Source: Enterobacter soli ATCC BAA-2102
GTDB lineage: Bacteria; Pseudomonadota; Gammaproteobacteria; Enterobacterales; Enterobacteriaceae
Assembly: GCF_001654845.1 (NCBI RefSeq)
Contig: NZ_LXES01000039.1
Location: 1-49,760, forward strand
Length of the DNA: 49,760 nucleotides
Direction of reading: 5' to 3'
The translations under genes and the position numbers were made by a program. Each line of letters begins with the position of its first letter. Position 1 is the first letter of the stretch. Positions 40,600 to 49,689 of the stretch are shown here, in pieces. A model generated the notes under the pieces. It worked only from the letters and a program-made list of their open reading frames with translations. It searched no databases and had not been told where the DNA came from.

Positions 40600-41784
40600 T
40601 TACAACACTAATCCCGCAAAACTCGCCGACAGCAAACTCACCAGCGTCGCGCCGTACACCAGACGCAACCCGAAGCGGGACACGGTGTTCCCTTGCTGCT
40701 CGTTCAGGCCCTTAATGGCGCCCGCAACAATCCCGATAGACGCAAAGTTAGCGAACGAAACCAGGAACACGGACAAGATGCCCAGACCGCGTGGGGTCAT
40801 CTGATGCGCAATTTTTTGCAGCTCGATCATCGCCACAAATTCATTGGCAACCAGCTTCGTGGCCATAATACTGCCCGCATTTAAGGCATCGCTCAGCGGA
40901 ATACCAATCAGCCACGCCAGGGGATAAAACACATAGCCCAGGATCTGCTGGAAGCTCATGCCAAATACGCTGGTGAACAGGGCGTTGACCGCGCTAATAA
41001 GAGCGATAAAGCCAATCAGCATAGCCAGAATAATCATCGCCACTTTAAAACCGGCCAGAATATACTCACCCAGCATTTCAAAGAAGCTCTGGGATTCGTG
41101 CATTTTTTCCAGTTTGATATCCGGCTCCGCTTCCGGGCGCGCCGGGTTGATGACGGAGAGAATAATAAAGGTGCTGAGCATATTGAGAATGAGCGCCGCG
41201 ACGACAAATTTAGCATCCAGCATGGTCATGTACGCGCCGACAATCGACAACGACACGGTAGACATCGCGGTAGCAGCCATCGTAAACAGACGGCGGGAGG
41301 AGAGGTCGCCCAGGATCCCTTTGTAAGCAATGAAGTTTTCAGACTGCCCAAGGATCAGTGAACTGACGGCGTTAAAGGACTCCAGTTTCCCCATCCCGTT
41401 CACTTTCGACAGCAACGTCCCGATAATCCGAATAAACACCGGCAGAATTCGCCAGTGCTGGAGAATACCAATCAGCGCGGAAATAAAAATAATCGGGCAA
41501 AGGACGCCGAGGAAAATGAAGGCCAGCCCTTTTTCACCCATACCGCCAAAGACGAAATTCGTCCCTTCGGAGGCAAATTTAAGCAGCGATTCAAAGAACC
41601 CTGAGACATATTTAATCAGGAAAAGACCGCTTTCGGCATGAAGGAAAAAGAATGCCAGGGCAATTTCAATAATAATAAGCTGTAAAACGTAGCGAATACG
41701 AATTTTTCGGCGGTCAAAACTCACCAGCCAGGCAAGCGCAAGAATAATCACCAGCGCCAGCAGGAAGTGGATAATATTATACAT
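40600..41784 (-). CDS. NupC-family concentrative nucleoside transporter
   Basis: The 394-residue membrane protein belongs to the CNT family and is close to NupC. Shared segments include [66 protein letters not shown] and [15 protein letters not shown]. The motif with Gly-Gln-Ser-Glu-Asn lines the nucleoside site. It imports nucleosides with H+ or Na+. It is a paralogue at a site where E. coli has no nupC. The start at 41784 has only a weak ribosome binding site. An 18-base inverted repeat lies about 55-70 bases upstream of it and may be its operator. Confidence 0.9.
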   Translation of the reverse strand: MYNIIHFLLALVIILALAWLVSFDRRKIRIRYVLQLIIIEIALAFFFLHAESGLFLIKYVSGFFESLLKFASEGTNFVFGGMGEKGLAFIFLGVLCPIIFISALIGILQHWRILPVFIRIIGTLLSKVNGMGKLESFNAVSSLILGQSENFIAYKGILGDLSSRRLFTMAATAMSTVSLSIVGAYMTMLDAKFVVAALILNMLSTFIILSVINPARPEAEPDIKLEKMHESQSFFEMLGEYILAGFKVAMIILAMLIGFIALISAVNALFTSVFGMSFQQILGYVFYPLAWLIGIPLSDALNAGSIMATKLVANEFVAMIELQKIAHQMTPRGLGILSVFLVSFANFASIGIVAGAIKGLNEQQGNTVSRFGLRLVYGATLVSLLSASFAGLVL

Positions 41785-41838
41785 GGTTAATTTTCGGTTG
41801 GTTTTCGAGTGGCATATTTAGCCACAGCTATGTTTAAC

Positions 41839-41856
41839 CGTAAATGGGCATTTACG
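41839..41856. promoter_or_regulatory. Inverted repeat upstream of the NupC-like gene
   Basis: CGTAAATG-GG-CATTTACG is a perfect inverted repeat with a two-base centre. It is nearer to the NupC-like promoter than to efeU. No regulator is known to me for this exact word. Confidence 0.5.
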
Positions 41857-41959
41857 TTATAAGTTATAAACACAACGATAACGACAGAAACTATTAACCG
41901 GCGAGCGATTTACATCTCGTCATCAAAACACCACACATTTCGCTTGTGTTTCTCATCTA

Positions 41960-41978
41960 CGTAATGATAATCACTATC
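41960..41978. promoter_or_regulatory. Fur box upstream of efeU
   Basis: CGTAATGATAATCACTATC matches the 19-base Fur consensus GATAATGATAATCATTATC at 16 positions and lies 58 bases before the efeU start. Iron repression of efeUOB is expected. Confidence 0.85.
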
Positions 41979-42035
41979 ACAAGAATTTACCTTTCTTTGC
42001 ATCAGTTGACCGCGATTAACAATTAAGGTGTCGGC

Positions 42036-42869
42036 ATGTTTGTTCCATTTCTCATTATGTTACGTGAAGGCCTTGAAGCTGCCTTAATCGTGAGTCTTAT
42101 TGCAAGTTACCTCAAGCGAACCCAGCGCGGGCGCTGGATTGGCGTGATGTGGATTGGGGTTTTCCTTGCCGCGGCGCTCTGCCTGGGGCTTGGGATCCTC
42201 ATCAACGAAACCACCGGTGAGTTCCCGCAGAAAGAACAGGAACTGTTCGAAGGCATCGTCGCCGTGATTGCGGTGGTGATCCTGACCTGGATGGTGTTCT
42301 GGATGCGCAAAGTGTCCCGTAACGTGAAAGTTCAGCTGGAGCAGGCGGTCGATAACGCCCTGCAAAAAGGCAATCACCACGGCTGGGCGCTGATCATGAT
42401 GGTCTTTTTCGCCGTTGCGCGTGAAGGCCTGGAATCGGTCTTTTTCCTGCTGGCTGCGTTCCAGCAGGATGTGGGGATCTGGCCGCCGCTCGGTGCCATG
42501 CTGGGGCTGGCAACGGCGGTGGTGCTCGGTTTCCTGCTGTACTGGGGCGGTATTCGCCTGAACCTGGGCGTGTTCTTCAAGTGGACGAGCCTGTTTATTC
42601 TGCTGGTTGCCGCTGGGCTGGCCGCGGGCGCGATCCGTGCGTTCCACGAAGCCGGGCTGTGGAATCACTTCCAGGATGTCGCGTTTGACCTGAGCAATGT
42701 GCTCTCTACGCACTCCCTGACCGGAACCCTGCTCGAAGGTATCTTCGGGTATCAGGAGACGCCGAGCGTCAGTGAAGTGGCGATGTACTTTATCTATCTG
42801 GTTCCGGCGCTGGTGCTGTTCGCGCTGCCGCCGCGTGCCCGCACCCAGACGTCGCATCCCGCGCCGTAA
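42036..42869 (+). CDS. efeU: Ferrous iron permease EfeU
   Basis: The 277-residue membrane protein is EfeU, of the Ftr1/oxidase-dependent iron transporter family, with seven likely transmembrane segments. REGLEAALIVSL at the start and AREGLESVFFL in the middle are the two R-E-G-L-E iron-binding motifs. It carries iron across the inner membrane, most active at acid pH. The frame is complete, unlike E. coli K-12 where a frameshift inactivates the gene. AAGGTG before the ATG and a Fur box upstream are present. It is first of efeUOB. Confidence 0.95.
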   Translation: MFVPFLIMLREGLEAALIVSLIASYLKRTQRGRWIGVMWIGVFLAAALCLGLGILINETTGEFPQKEQELFEGIVAVIAVVILTWMVFWMRKVSRNVKVQLEQAVDNALQKGNHHGWALIMMVFFAVAREGLESVFFLLAAFQQDVGIWPPLGAMLGLATAVVLGFLLYWGGIRLNLGVFFKWTSLFILLVAAGLAAGAIRAFHEAGLWNHFQDVAFDLSNVLSTHSLTGTLLEGIFGYQETPSVSEVAMYFIYLVPALVLFALPPRARTQTSHPAP

Positions 42870-42912
42870 TGGGGTTGGTGTAGTTACAACATACTTTTAA
42901 AAGGGAAGAGTC

Positions 42913-44040
42913 ATGGCAATTCAGTTCCGTCGTAGTGCGTTACGCGCAGGCATTGCCGCGCTGTTCGCTTCTGCATTCTCCGCGCAGGCAGCCGATATTC
43001 CGCAGGTTAAAATCACTGTGAATGATAAGCAGTGTGAGCCGATGAGCGTCACGGTGAACAGCGGTAAAACGCAGTTTATTATTCAGAACCACAGCCAGAA
43101 GGCGCTGGAATGGGAAATCCTCAAAGGCGTGATGGTGGTGGAAGAGCGTGAAAACATCGCCCCGGGCTTTAGCCAGAAAATGACGGCTAACCTGCAACCT
43201 GGCGAATACGACATGACCTGTGGCCTGCTGACCAACCCGAAAGGCAAGCTGATTGTGAAAGGCGAAGCCACGGCGGATGCCGCGAAAGGCGAAGCCCTGC
43301 TGAGCCTGGGCGAGGCGATTACCGCCTATAAAGCCTATGTCACCAAAGAGACCGCGGACCTGGTTACCGGCACCAAAGCCTTTACCGATGCAGTGAAAGC
43401 GGGCGATCTCGAAAAAGCGAAATCCCTGTATGCGCCAACCCGTCAGCACTACGAGCGTATTGAACCTATTGCTGAACTGTTCTCCGACCTGGATGGCAGC
43501 ATCGATGCCCGTGAAGATGACTACGAGCAGAAAGCCGCCGATCCTAAGTTCACCGGTTTCCACCGTCTGGAAAAAGCGCTGTTTGGCGATAACTCCACCA
43601 AAGGGATGGAGAAGTACGCTGAGCAACTGAACACCGACGTGCTGGAGCTGCAAAAACGTATTAGCGAGCTGGCGTTCCCGCCATCTAAAGTGGTGGGCGG
43701 CGCGGCAGGCCTGATTGAAGAAGTGGCGGCGAGCAAAATCAGCGGTGAAGAAGACCGTTACAGCCACACTGACCTGTGGGACTTCCAGGCTAACGTCGAT
43801 GGCGCGCAAAAAATTGTCTCTCTGCTGCGTCCGCAGTTGCAGAAAGAGAACAGCGAGCTGCTGGCGAAAGTGGATGCCAACTTCAAGAAAGTCGACACCA
43901 TTCTGGCAAAATATCGCACCAAAGACGGCTTCGAAACCTACGACAAGCTGACGGATGCTGACCGTAATGCGCTGAAAGGCCCTATTACGACTCTGGCAGA
44001 AGATCTGTCTCAGCTGCGTGGCGTACTGGGTCTGGACTAA
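42913..44040 (+). CDS. efeO: Periplasmic iron-binding protein EfeO
   Basis: The 375-residue precursor has a signal peptide ending SAFSAQAA, a cupredoxin-like N-terminal domain (about residues 27-125, with Cys41 in [12 protein letters not shown] and [12 protein letters not shown]), and a C-terminal peptidase-M75 (imelysin-like) domain. The metal-binding HxxE-type motif is in [13 protein letters not shown]. It captures ferrous or ferric iron and hands it to EfeU. It lies 43 bases after efeU and five bases before efeB. AAGGGAAGAG before the ATG is the ribosome binding site. Confidence 0.95.
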   Translation: MAIQFRRSALRAGIAALFASAFSAQAADIPQVKITVNDKQCEPMSVTVNSGKTQFIIQNHSQKALEWEILKGVMVVEERENIAPGFSQKMTANLQPGEYDMTCGLLTNPKGKLIVKGEATADAAKGEALLSLGEAITAYKAYVTKETADLVTGTKAFTDAVKAGDLEKAKSLYAPTRQHYERIEPIAELFSDLDGSIDAREDDYEQKAADPKFTGFHRLEKALFGDNSTKGMEKYAEQLNTDVLELQKRISELAFPPSKVVGGAAGLIEEVAASKISGEEDRYSHTDLWDFQANVDGAQKIVSLLRPQLQKENSELLAKVDANFKKVDTILAKYRTKDGFETYDKLTDADRNALKGPITTLAEDLSQLRGVLGLD

Positions 44041-44045
44041 GCGCG

Positions 44046-45329
44046 ATGAACAAGCAAGACGAATTCGACGTGGCTGAACCTTCGCGACGTCGTTTACTGA
44101 AAGGGGTAGGGGCGCTGGGTGGCGCGCTTGCCCTGGCTGGCGGATGCCCGGTGGCACATGCGGCTAAACCGCAAAGTGCTCCCGGCACGGTATCCCCCGA
44201 AGCACGAATGGAAACGCAGCCTTTCTATGGTGCGCACCAGTCGGGCATTCTGACGCCGCAGCAGGCCTCTATGATGCTGGTGGCGTTTGATTCGCTGGCC
44301 AGTGATAAAGCCGACCTGGAGCGTTTGTTCCGCCTGCTGACGACGCGTATCGCGTTTCTCACCGCAGGCGGCCCGGCACCGCAAACGCCTAACCCGCGTC
44401 TTCCGCCGATGGACTCCGGTATTCTTGGGCCGTTTATCGCCCCGGATAACCTGACCATGACCGTGTCGCTGGGTGATTCGCTGTTTGATGAACGCTATGG
44501 CCTGACGAAGCACAAACCGAAATCGCTGCAAAAAATGACGCGATTCCCGAATGATTCGCTTGATGCGGCGCTGTGCCACGGCGATCTGCTTCTTCAGATT
44601 TGTGCCAACACTCAGGATACGGTGATCCACGCCCTGCGCGATATCATCAAGCACACGCCGGATCTGCTGAGCGTGCGCTGGAAGCGGGAAGGATTTATCT
44701 CTGACCATGCTGCGCGCAGCAAAGGGAAGGAGACACCCGTCAACCTGCTTGGCTTTAAGGATGGCACCGCCAACCCGGACAGCAGCGATCCCGCGTTGAT
44801 GAAAGAAGTGGTCTGGGTCACGGCCGATCAGGGAGAGCCTGCGTGGGCCGTTGGTGGCAGTTATCAGGCGGTGCGTATTATCCAGTTCCACGTGGAATTC
44901 TGGGATCGCACGCCGCTCAAAGAGCAGCAGACCATTTTCGGCCGTGACAAGCAAAGCGGTGCGCCGCTGGGCATGAAAAACGAGCACGATGTGCCGGATT
45001 ACAGCGCTGACCCGAACGGTGACACCATCGCGCTGGACAGCCATATTCGTCTGGCGAACCCGCGCACCAAAGAGACGCAGTCCAGCCTGATGATGCGCCG
45101 TGGCTACAGCTATTCGCTGGGAGTGACCAACTCGGGTCAGCTGGATATGGGTCTGCTGTTTGTCTGCTATCAGCATGACCTGGAAAAGGGCTTCTTAACC
45201 GTGCAGAAGCGGTTAAACGGCGAAGCGCTGGAAGAGTACATTAAGCCTGTCGGCGGTGGCTATTTCTTTGCCCTACCTGGGCCGCGCGATCAAAACGCGT
45301 ATCTCGCACAAGGGCTCCTCGAAGCCTGA
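44046..45329 (+). CDS. efeB: Tat-exported haem peroxidase EfeB (DyP type)
   Basis: The 427-residue precursor has a twin-arginine signal ([21 protein letters not shown]) and a dye-decolourising peroxidase domain. [10 protein letters not shown] is the DyP G-x-x-D-G motif with the catalytic aspartate, and FHVEFWDRT and GYSYSLGV follow as in EfeB/YcdB. It is exported folded with haem and oxidises ferrous iron or porphyrinogens in the periplasm. It ends the operon, five bases after efeO, with a strong terminator behind. Confidence 0.95.
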   Translation: MNKQDEFDVAEPSRRRLLKGVGALGGALALAGGCPVAHAAKPQSAPGTVSPEARMETQPFYGAHQSGILTPQQASMMLVAFDSLASDKADLERLFRLLTTRIAFLTAGGPAPQTPNPRLPPMDSGILGPFIAPDNLTMTVSLGDSLFDERYGLTKHKPKSLQKMTRFPNDSLDAALCHGDLLLQICANTQDTVIHALRDIIKHTPDLLSVRWKREGFISDHAARSKGKETPVNLLGFKDGTANPDSSDPALMKEVVWVTADQGEPAWAVGGSYQAVRIIQFHVEFWDRTPLKEQQTIFGRDKQSGAPLGMKNEHDVPDYSADPNGDTIALDSHIRLANPRTKETQSSLMMRRGYSYSLGVTNSGQLDMGLLFVCYQHDLEKGFLTVQKRLNGEALEEYIKPVGGGYFFALPGPRDQNAYLAQGLLEA

Positions 45330-45333
45330 TAAT

Positions 45334-45366
45334 TGTCCCTGCGATAGTTCGCGGGGACATTATTTT
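45334..45366 (+). terminator. Terminator after efeB
   Basis: The stem TGTCCCTGCGA / TCGCGGGGACA (one G-T pair) with a TAGT loop is followed by TTATTTTTT. Confidence 0.9.
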
Positions 45367-45383
45367 TTCATATGACTATCCCT

Positions 45384-45412
45384 CTGTTATATTTCTGTAA
45401 TATTCCTGTATG
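45384..45412 (+). promoter_or_regulatory. Tandem Pho boxes upstream of phoH
   Basis: CTGT occurs at 45384, 45395 and 45406, three direct repeats with an 11-base period and A/T-rich spacers (CTGTAATATTCCTGTATG). This gives two overlapping PhoB boxes, about 140 bases before the long phoH start. Confidence 0.75.
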
Positions 45413-45552
45413 AGACTGATTTCACCTGTAGGGACAGTCTTAAAGTTGCATCAAAGTAAAATAAATGTTGCATTTATGATAAGCCTTGATGTACTTAATA
45501 TAAGACAGCGGTAGTTCCCGGCAGTGATGCTGAATCACAATGGAGATCGCGA

Positions 45553-46617
45553 ATGGTTGCGTCCTGTACTGGACATGGTAAACATAAAAACCGCAGCACC
45601 CGGCGCGGAGGCTCAGACTCCGGCAGCGATTTCCTCACCACTAAATTCTCCTCATCTTCTCCAGAATCTCCTTCGACCGACGTGCAAAATGGTGCGCGTA
45701 GCCGTTCTGTATCGTCATCCGATAAAGCAAGCAATGGCTTACAAGGAAGCCAACCCTCTGATGTTCGTGCGCATAATCGTGCCGAAACTGGCGCGTGTGA
45801 TGAATACCAACAACTCAAGGTGCTATCCATGGGAAGACAAAAAGCAGTGATCAAAGCTCGTCGCGAAGCAAAACGTGTGCTGAGACGGGATTCACGTAGC
45901 CATAAGCAACGTGAAGAAGAATCGGTCACCTCGCTTGTGCAGATGAGTGGCGTTGAAGCAATTGGCATGGCGCGGGACAGCCGTGATAATTCCCCAATTG
46001 TGGCGCGCAATGAAGCTCAGGCGCACTACCTGAATGCTATCGAGAGTAAACAGCTCATCTTTGCAACCGGTGAAGCCGGATGCGGGAAAACCTGGATTAG
46101 TGCAGCCAAAGCGGCGGAGGCTCTGATCCATAAGGACGTGGACAGGATTATCGTCACCCGTCCGGTACTGCAAGCTGATGAAGATCTCGGCTTCTTGCCC
46201 GGAGACATTTCGGAAAAGTTTGCTCCATACTTCAGGCCCGTCTACGACGTGCTGGTGAAACGACTGGGTGCATCCTTTATGCAGTACTGCCTGCGACCAG
46301 AGATTGGCAAGGTGGAAATCGCGCCGTTCGCCTATATGCGCGGACGTACATTTGAAAATGCGGTCGTGATCCTTGACGAGGCTCAGAACGTGACCGCTGC
46401 GCAAATGAAGATGTTTTTAACGCGCCTCGGGGAAAATGTGACGGTTATCGTTAACGGCGATATCACCCAATGCGATCTGCCATCTGGTGTGAAATCCGGC
46501 CTGAGCGATGCGATGTCACGTTTTGAGGAAGATGAGATGATTGGGGTGGTTCGCTTTACCAAAGATGACTGCGTGCGGTCGGCGCTTTGCCAGCGCACGC
46601 TTCAAGCGTACTACTGA
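45553..46617 (+). CDS. phoH: Phosphate-starvation inducible ATPase PhoH
   Basis: This 354-residue reading includes a serine- and arginine-rich N-terminal extension (1-92) and then the conserved PhoH ATPase (93-354). Walker A is in ATGEAGCGKTW, Walker B is VVILDEAQN, and DITQCDLP is a further conserved segment. PhoH proteins are RNA-helicase-like ATPases of uncertain substrate. A second start at 45829 (MGRQKAVIKARR) with AAGG upstream would give the short form; both starts have ribosome binding sites. The Pho boxes upstream support PhoB control. A terminator follows at 46637. Confidence 0.93.
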   Translation: MVASCTGHGKHKNRSTRRGGSDSGSDFLTTKFSSSSPESPSTDVQNGARSRSVSSSDKASNGLQGSQPSDVRAHNRAETGACDEYQQLKVLSMGRQKAVIKARREAKRVLRRDSRSHKQREEESVTSLVQMSGVEAIGMARDSRDNSPIVARNEAQAHYLNAIESKQLIFATGEAGCGKTWISAAKAAEALIHKDVDRIIVTRPVLQADEDLGFLPGDISEKFAPYFRPVYDVLVKRLGASFMQYCLRPEIGKVEIAPFAYMRGRTFENAVVILDEAQNVTAAQMKMFLTRLGENVTVIVNGDITQCDLPSGVKSGLSDAMSRFEEDEMIGVVRFTKDDCVRSALCQRTLQAYY

Positions 46618-46636
46618 GTTAGCTGTTGTGTTCAAG

Positions 46637-46661
46637 GCCCGGGAAACCGGGCTTTGTTTTT
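46637..46661 (+). terminator. Terminator after phoH
   Basis: GCCCGG-GAAA-CCGGGC is followed by TTTGTTTTTT. Confidence 0.9.
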
Positions 46662-46673
46662 TGTACTTTTATT

Positions 46674-46723
46674 CCCTCTCCCCTGGGGAGAGGGTTAGGG
46701 TGAGGGGCTCAGATCGCACCGGG
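46674..46723. repeat. Dispersed GC-rich repeat, copy C
   Basis: A stem CCCTCTCCCC / GGGGAGAGGG is followed by TTAGGGTGAGGGGCTCAGAT and CGCACC. It is the most complete of three copies in the window (others at 1 and 33533). Confidence 0.7.
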
Positions 46724-46770
46724 TTGCATATAGCGCCGGGGGGATTGACTCGCTTTGCTCTCAGTCTGTC

Positions 46771-46806
46771 CAACTGGCTGCGCCAGTTGTCGAACCCCGG
46801 TCGGGG
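46771..46806. other. Unassigned double hairpin downstream of the tRNA
   Basis: CAACTGGC-TGC-GCCAGTTG (46771-46789) is a perfect eight-base stem. CCCC-GGTC-GGGG (46795-46806) follows at once. They lie on the 3' side of the tRNA-Ser gene beyond its terminator. They could be a repeat element or a relic of an integration event. Confidence 0.4.
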
Positions 46807-46838
46807 ATTCTCATCCCCCCGCAGACGTGCAACATGCG

Positions 46839-46866
46839 AAAAAAAAGCCCGCATTTTCATGCGAGC
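46839..46866 (-). terminator. Terminator of the tRNA-Ser gene
   Basis: On the minus strand GCTCGCAT-GAAA-ATGCGGGC is followed by eight T, 14 bases after the tRNA CCA end. Confidence 0.9.
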
Positions 46867-46879
46867 TCTTCTTTAAAGA

Positions 46880-46967
46880 TGGCGGTGAGGGGGGGATTCG
46901 AACCCCCGATACGTTGCCGTATACACACTTTCCAGGCGTGCTCCTTCAGCCACTCGGACACCTCACC
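46880..46967 (-). tRNA. serX: tRNA-Ser (anticodon GGA)
   Basis: The 88-base tRNA reads GGTGAGGTGTCCGAGTGGCT at the 5' end, has CTGGAAAGT around the GGA anticodon, a long variable arm, the T-arm GGGGGTTCGAATCCCCC and an encoded CCA after the discriminator G. The acceptor stem pairs GGTGAGG with CCTCACC. It is in the class of E. coli serW/serX; serX is the copy near phoH in E. coli, so that name is likely. Confidence 0.95.
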
Positions 46968-47114
46968 ATATTGTATTGCTGCCTGACCGCTTGGGGGGCA
47001 ACGGGGCGCTACTATAGGGAGTTGCGCTAAAACGGTCAAGCAGATTTTCTGCTTTAGTGCTTGTTCGGTTAAGCAATAATCAGCTCCACGGTGTTTATGC
47101 CGTGGAGCGTGTCA

Positions 47115-47792
47115 TTACCGCTGTGAATCGAGCACTTCGCTGTGCTTCACCACGTCCTGTGCTTTGCTGTAACTTTCAATCAGCAACTGATAAGCAGGGA
47201 AGATGTGCGTGTACACCTCAGCCCACTCGGCGGCGTCTTCTCGGTTCCAGGTGCGCTGAATTTCAGACGCGACAGCCGCCGTATCCATTGGCACAACACC
47301 CGCTTGCACCACGCGAGCCAGAGTTATCTCCTGGGCCATTTTGCTGTAGGTGCCTGACGCATCAATAACCGCAAACACTTTATAGCCGTCGGCCACTGCG
47401 CTGATTGACGGAAACGCCATGCAAACGCTGGTGATGGTACCTGCAATGATCAGCGTCTTGCGCCCGGTCGCCTTCACAGCAGCGACAAATTCCGGGTTGT
47501 CCCAGGCGTTGATCTCACCTTTGCGTGCCACATATTGCGCATGAGGCGCGTTGGCGTGGATCTCCGGGATCAGCGGGCCGTTTGGGCCTTGCGGCACGGA
47601 CGCGGTGGTAATCACCGGGATCTTCGCCAGGGTTGCGATTTTGGCCAGCGCTGCCGCACGGGCACGCAGTTCCGGCATCGGCATGTCACCAACGGTCTGG
47701 AATAACCCGCTCTGATGATCAATAAGCAGCATGACCGCATCGTTTACATCAATGACCGGGCGTGCTCCATTAAAATTCGCAGGTGTAGACAT
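47115..47792 (-). CDS. Isochorismatase-family hydrolase, YcaC-like
   Basis: The 225-residue cysteine hydrolase resembles Yca[16 protein letters not shown] carries the catalytic aspartate, Lys is in [16 protein letters not shown] and the nucleophilic cysteine is in [16 protein letters not shown]. The substrate is unknown for the family. GAAGGAG... lies before the ATG (AAGGAG at about 47798). It is 20 bases after the pirin gene on the same strand, so the two form an operon. The divergent LysR gene may control both. Confidence 0.88.
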   Translation of the reverse strand: MSTPANFNGARPVIDVNDAVMLLIDHQSGLFQTVGDMPMPELRARAAALAKIATLAKIPVITTASVPQGPNGPLIPEIHANAPHAQYVARKGEINAWDNPEFVAAVKATGRKTLIIAGTITSVCMAFPSISAVADGYKVFAVIDASGTYSKMAQEITLARVVQAGVVPMDTAAVASEIQRTWNREDAAEWAEVYTHIFPAYQLLIESYSKAQDVVKHSEVLDSQR

Positions 47793-47812
47793 TTTCTTCT
47801 CCTTAATTACGA

Positions 47813-48673
47813 TCAGATCTGGCCGAAGCGGCCTGAGTTAAAATCGCTAATGGCTTCAGCGATTTCGGTTTTACTGTTCATCACAAACGGGCCATAGCCC
47901 ACAATCGGCTCATTCAGCGGTTCCCCGGCCATAAGCAGCACTTTGGCATCACGGCTGGCTTCCAGATGTAGTTTCTCTCCTTGCTGACTCAGGACCACAA
48001 GCTGAGCTTCCCCTGCCTGCGCAGAGCCGTTCACCGTTACGTTGCCTTCAAGCACAACCAGTGCGGTGCTCCAGCCCTCGGGCAGAGTTAGCGCAAGATG
48101 GCTCCCCTGATGCAGCGTAATGTCCCATACATTCAGTGGTGAGAAAGTACGGGCAGGGCCAGTGATGTCTCCGTATCGCCCGGCGATAACGCGCAGGTCG
48201 CCGCCGTTATCGGGTAACGCCACCACCGGGATCGTGTCGCGGGTGATGCTCTGATACCCCGGTGCTGCCATCTTGTCTTTCGCGGGCAGGTTCACCCACA
48301 GCTGCATCATCTTGAGTTCGCCACCTTTCTGTGCAAATCCACTGGAATGGAACTCTTCATGCAGAATGCCGGAGCCAGCAGTCATCCACTGCACATCGCC
48401 GGGGCCAATCACGCCGCCTTTACCGGTTGAGTCGCGATGCTCGACTTCGCCGGAATAGACGATAGTGACCGTTTCAAACCCGCGATGGGGGTGTTCGCCC
48501 ACGCCACGTTTTGCGCCATCCGCCGGGAAGGTATACGGGCCTGCGTAATCCAGCAGCAGGAATGGGCTGAGCGGCTCGCCGTGAGTCTGATAAGAAAACA
48601 TTGAACGAACCGGAAACCCATCACCAACCCAGTGCTGACGCGGTGCGGTATAAACGCCTGTAACATTTTTCAT
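47813..48673 (-). CDS. Pirin-family protein
   Basis: The 286-residue bicupin is a pirin. The metal-binding histidines are in [24 protein letters not shown] and the glutamate-rich GSGILHEEF follows; [22 protein letters not shown] marks the N-terminal fold. Some bacterial pirins (YhhW) act as quercetin 2,3-dioxygenases, others bind partner proteins; the role here is not defined. AGGAG precedes the ATG. It leads a two-gene operon with the YcaC-like hydrolase and is divergent from a LysR gene. Confidence 0.9.
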   Translation of the reverse strand: MKNVTGVYTAPRQHWVGDGFPVRSMFSYQTHGEPLSPFLLLDYAGPYTFPADGAKRGVGEHPHRGFETVTIVYSGEVEHRDSTGKGGVIGPGDVQWMTAGSGILHEEFHSSGFAQKGGELKMMQLWVNLPAKDKMAAPGYQSITRDTIPVVALPDNGGDLRVIAGRYGDITGPARTFSPLNVWDITLHQGSHLALTLPEGWSTALVVLEGNVTVNGSAQAGEAQLVVLSQQGEKLHLEASRDAKVLLMAGEPLNEPIVGYGPFVMNSKTEIAEAISDFNSGRFGQI

Positions 48674-48756
48674 GGCTATCTCCTGATGTTCTGTTGATGT
48701 TTATTAGCTTATATTCAGGTTTAATATCCCGGTAGGCAGTGAAAATGACATTCACT

Positions 48757-48772
48757 GTTCCATAAATGGAAC
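48757..48772. promoter_or_regulatory. Palindrome in the pirin-lysR gap, probable LysR operator
   Basis: GTTCCAT-AA-ATGGAAC is a perfect inverted repeat with a two-base centre, 11 bases before the lysR ATG. It contains the T-N11-A spacing seen in LysR sites. It lies in the 110-base gap between the divergent genes. Confidence 0.65.
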
Positions 48773-48783
48773 GATGAGGTTTT

Positions 48784-49689
48784 ATGCAGGATCTCAATGA
48801 CTTCGTGTGGTTTGTGAAGGTGGTCGACTACGGTGGTTTCGCTGCTGCCGGGCGGGCGCTCGATCAGCCAAAATCAAAACTGAGCCGCCGTATTGCGCAG
48901 CTTGAAGAGCGGCTTGGGGTGCGGTTAATTCAGCGCACCACGCGCCAGTTTACCGTTACCGAAGTGGGCCAGACTTTTTATCAACACTGTAAAGCGATGC
49001 TGGTGGAAGCTGAGGCGGCGGAAGAGGCCGTCGCCGCGTTGCAGGCGGAGCCACGCGGTATTGTCAGGATCACCTGCCCAGTGACCTTACTGCATGTGCA
49101 CGTAGGGCCGATGCTGGCGCGCTTTATGGCGAAATATCCGGGAATAAACCTCCAGCTTGAAGCCACCAATCGTCGGGTGGATCTGGTGGGTGAGGGGATC
49201 GATATTGCAATCCGTGTGCGTCCGCGTCCGTTTGATGACAGCGACCTGGTTCTGCGGGTGCTTGCCGACAGAGGGCATTGTCTGGTGGCCGGGCCTGATT
49301 TGATTCAGCGTATGGGGAAACCGGTTATGCCGTCAGAGCTGAGCTGCTGGCCGGGGTTGAGTATGGGGGAGGGGAGGCAAGTTCATAAATGGGATTTGAC
49401 CGGCCCGCAGGGGGCAAAAGCGGAGATCCACTATGCCCCGCGTTTTATCACGACCGATATGCTGGCGCTGCGGGAAGCGGCTATGGCAGGTGTGGGCGTG
49501 GTGCAACTTCCCATTTTGATGGTGAAAGATCAGCTCGCCTCAGGGGCGCTGGTTCGGGTTCTGGATGAATGGGAGCCTCGCCGGGAGGTTATTCATGCGG
49601 TATATCCGTCCAGACGTGGGCTATTGCCATCGGTGAGAACGCTGGTGGATTTTCTGACGGAAGAGTATGCGCGGATGGTGGAGGAGTAG
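48784..49689 (+). CDS. LysR-family transcriptional regulator (CrgA-like)
   Basis: The 301-residue protein has an N-terminal winged helix (DLNDFVWFVKVVDYGGFAAAGRALDQPKSKLSRRIAQLEERLGVRLIQRTTR) and a periplasmic-binding-like effector domain with GIVRITCPVTLLHVHVGPML and DIAIRVRPRPFDDSDLVLRVL, as in the CrgA/DsdC-unrelated PBP2_CrgA group. It is divergent from the pirin-hydrolase operon and so is the likely activator or repressor of that operon, with a palindrome between. Pirin genes with a divergent LysR of this type are common in Enterobacteriaceae. GATGAGG is before the ATG. The last 71 bases of the window hold no feature. Confidence 0.9.
   Translation: MQDLNDFVWFVKVVDYGGFAAAGRALDQPKSKLSRRIAQLEERLGVRLIQRTTRQFTVTEVGQTFYQHCKAMLVEAEAAEEAVAALQAEPRGIVRITCPVTLLHVHVGPMLARFMAKYPGINLQLEATNRRVDLVGEGIDIAIRVRPRPFDDSDLVLRVLADRGHCLVAGPDLIQRMGKPVMPSELSCWPGLSMGEGRQVHKWDLTGPQGAKAEIHYAPRFITTDMLALREAAMAGVGVVQLPILMVKDQLASGALVRVLDEWEPRREVIHAVYPSRRGLLPSVRTLVDFLTEEYARMVEE

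Noticed and set aside
42036..42869. Frameshifted efeU as in E. coli K-12
   Set aside because: The reading frame is complete with both R-E-G-L-E motifs.
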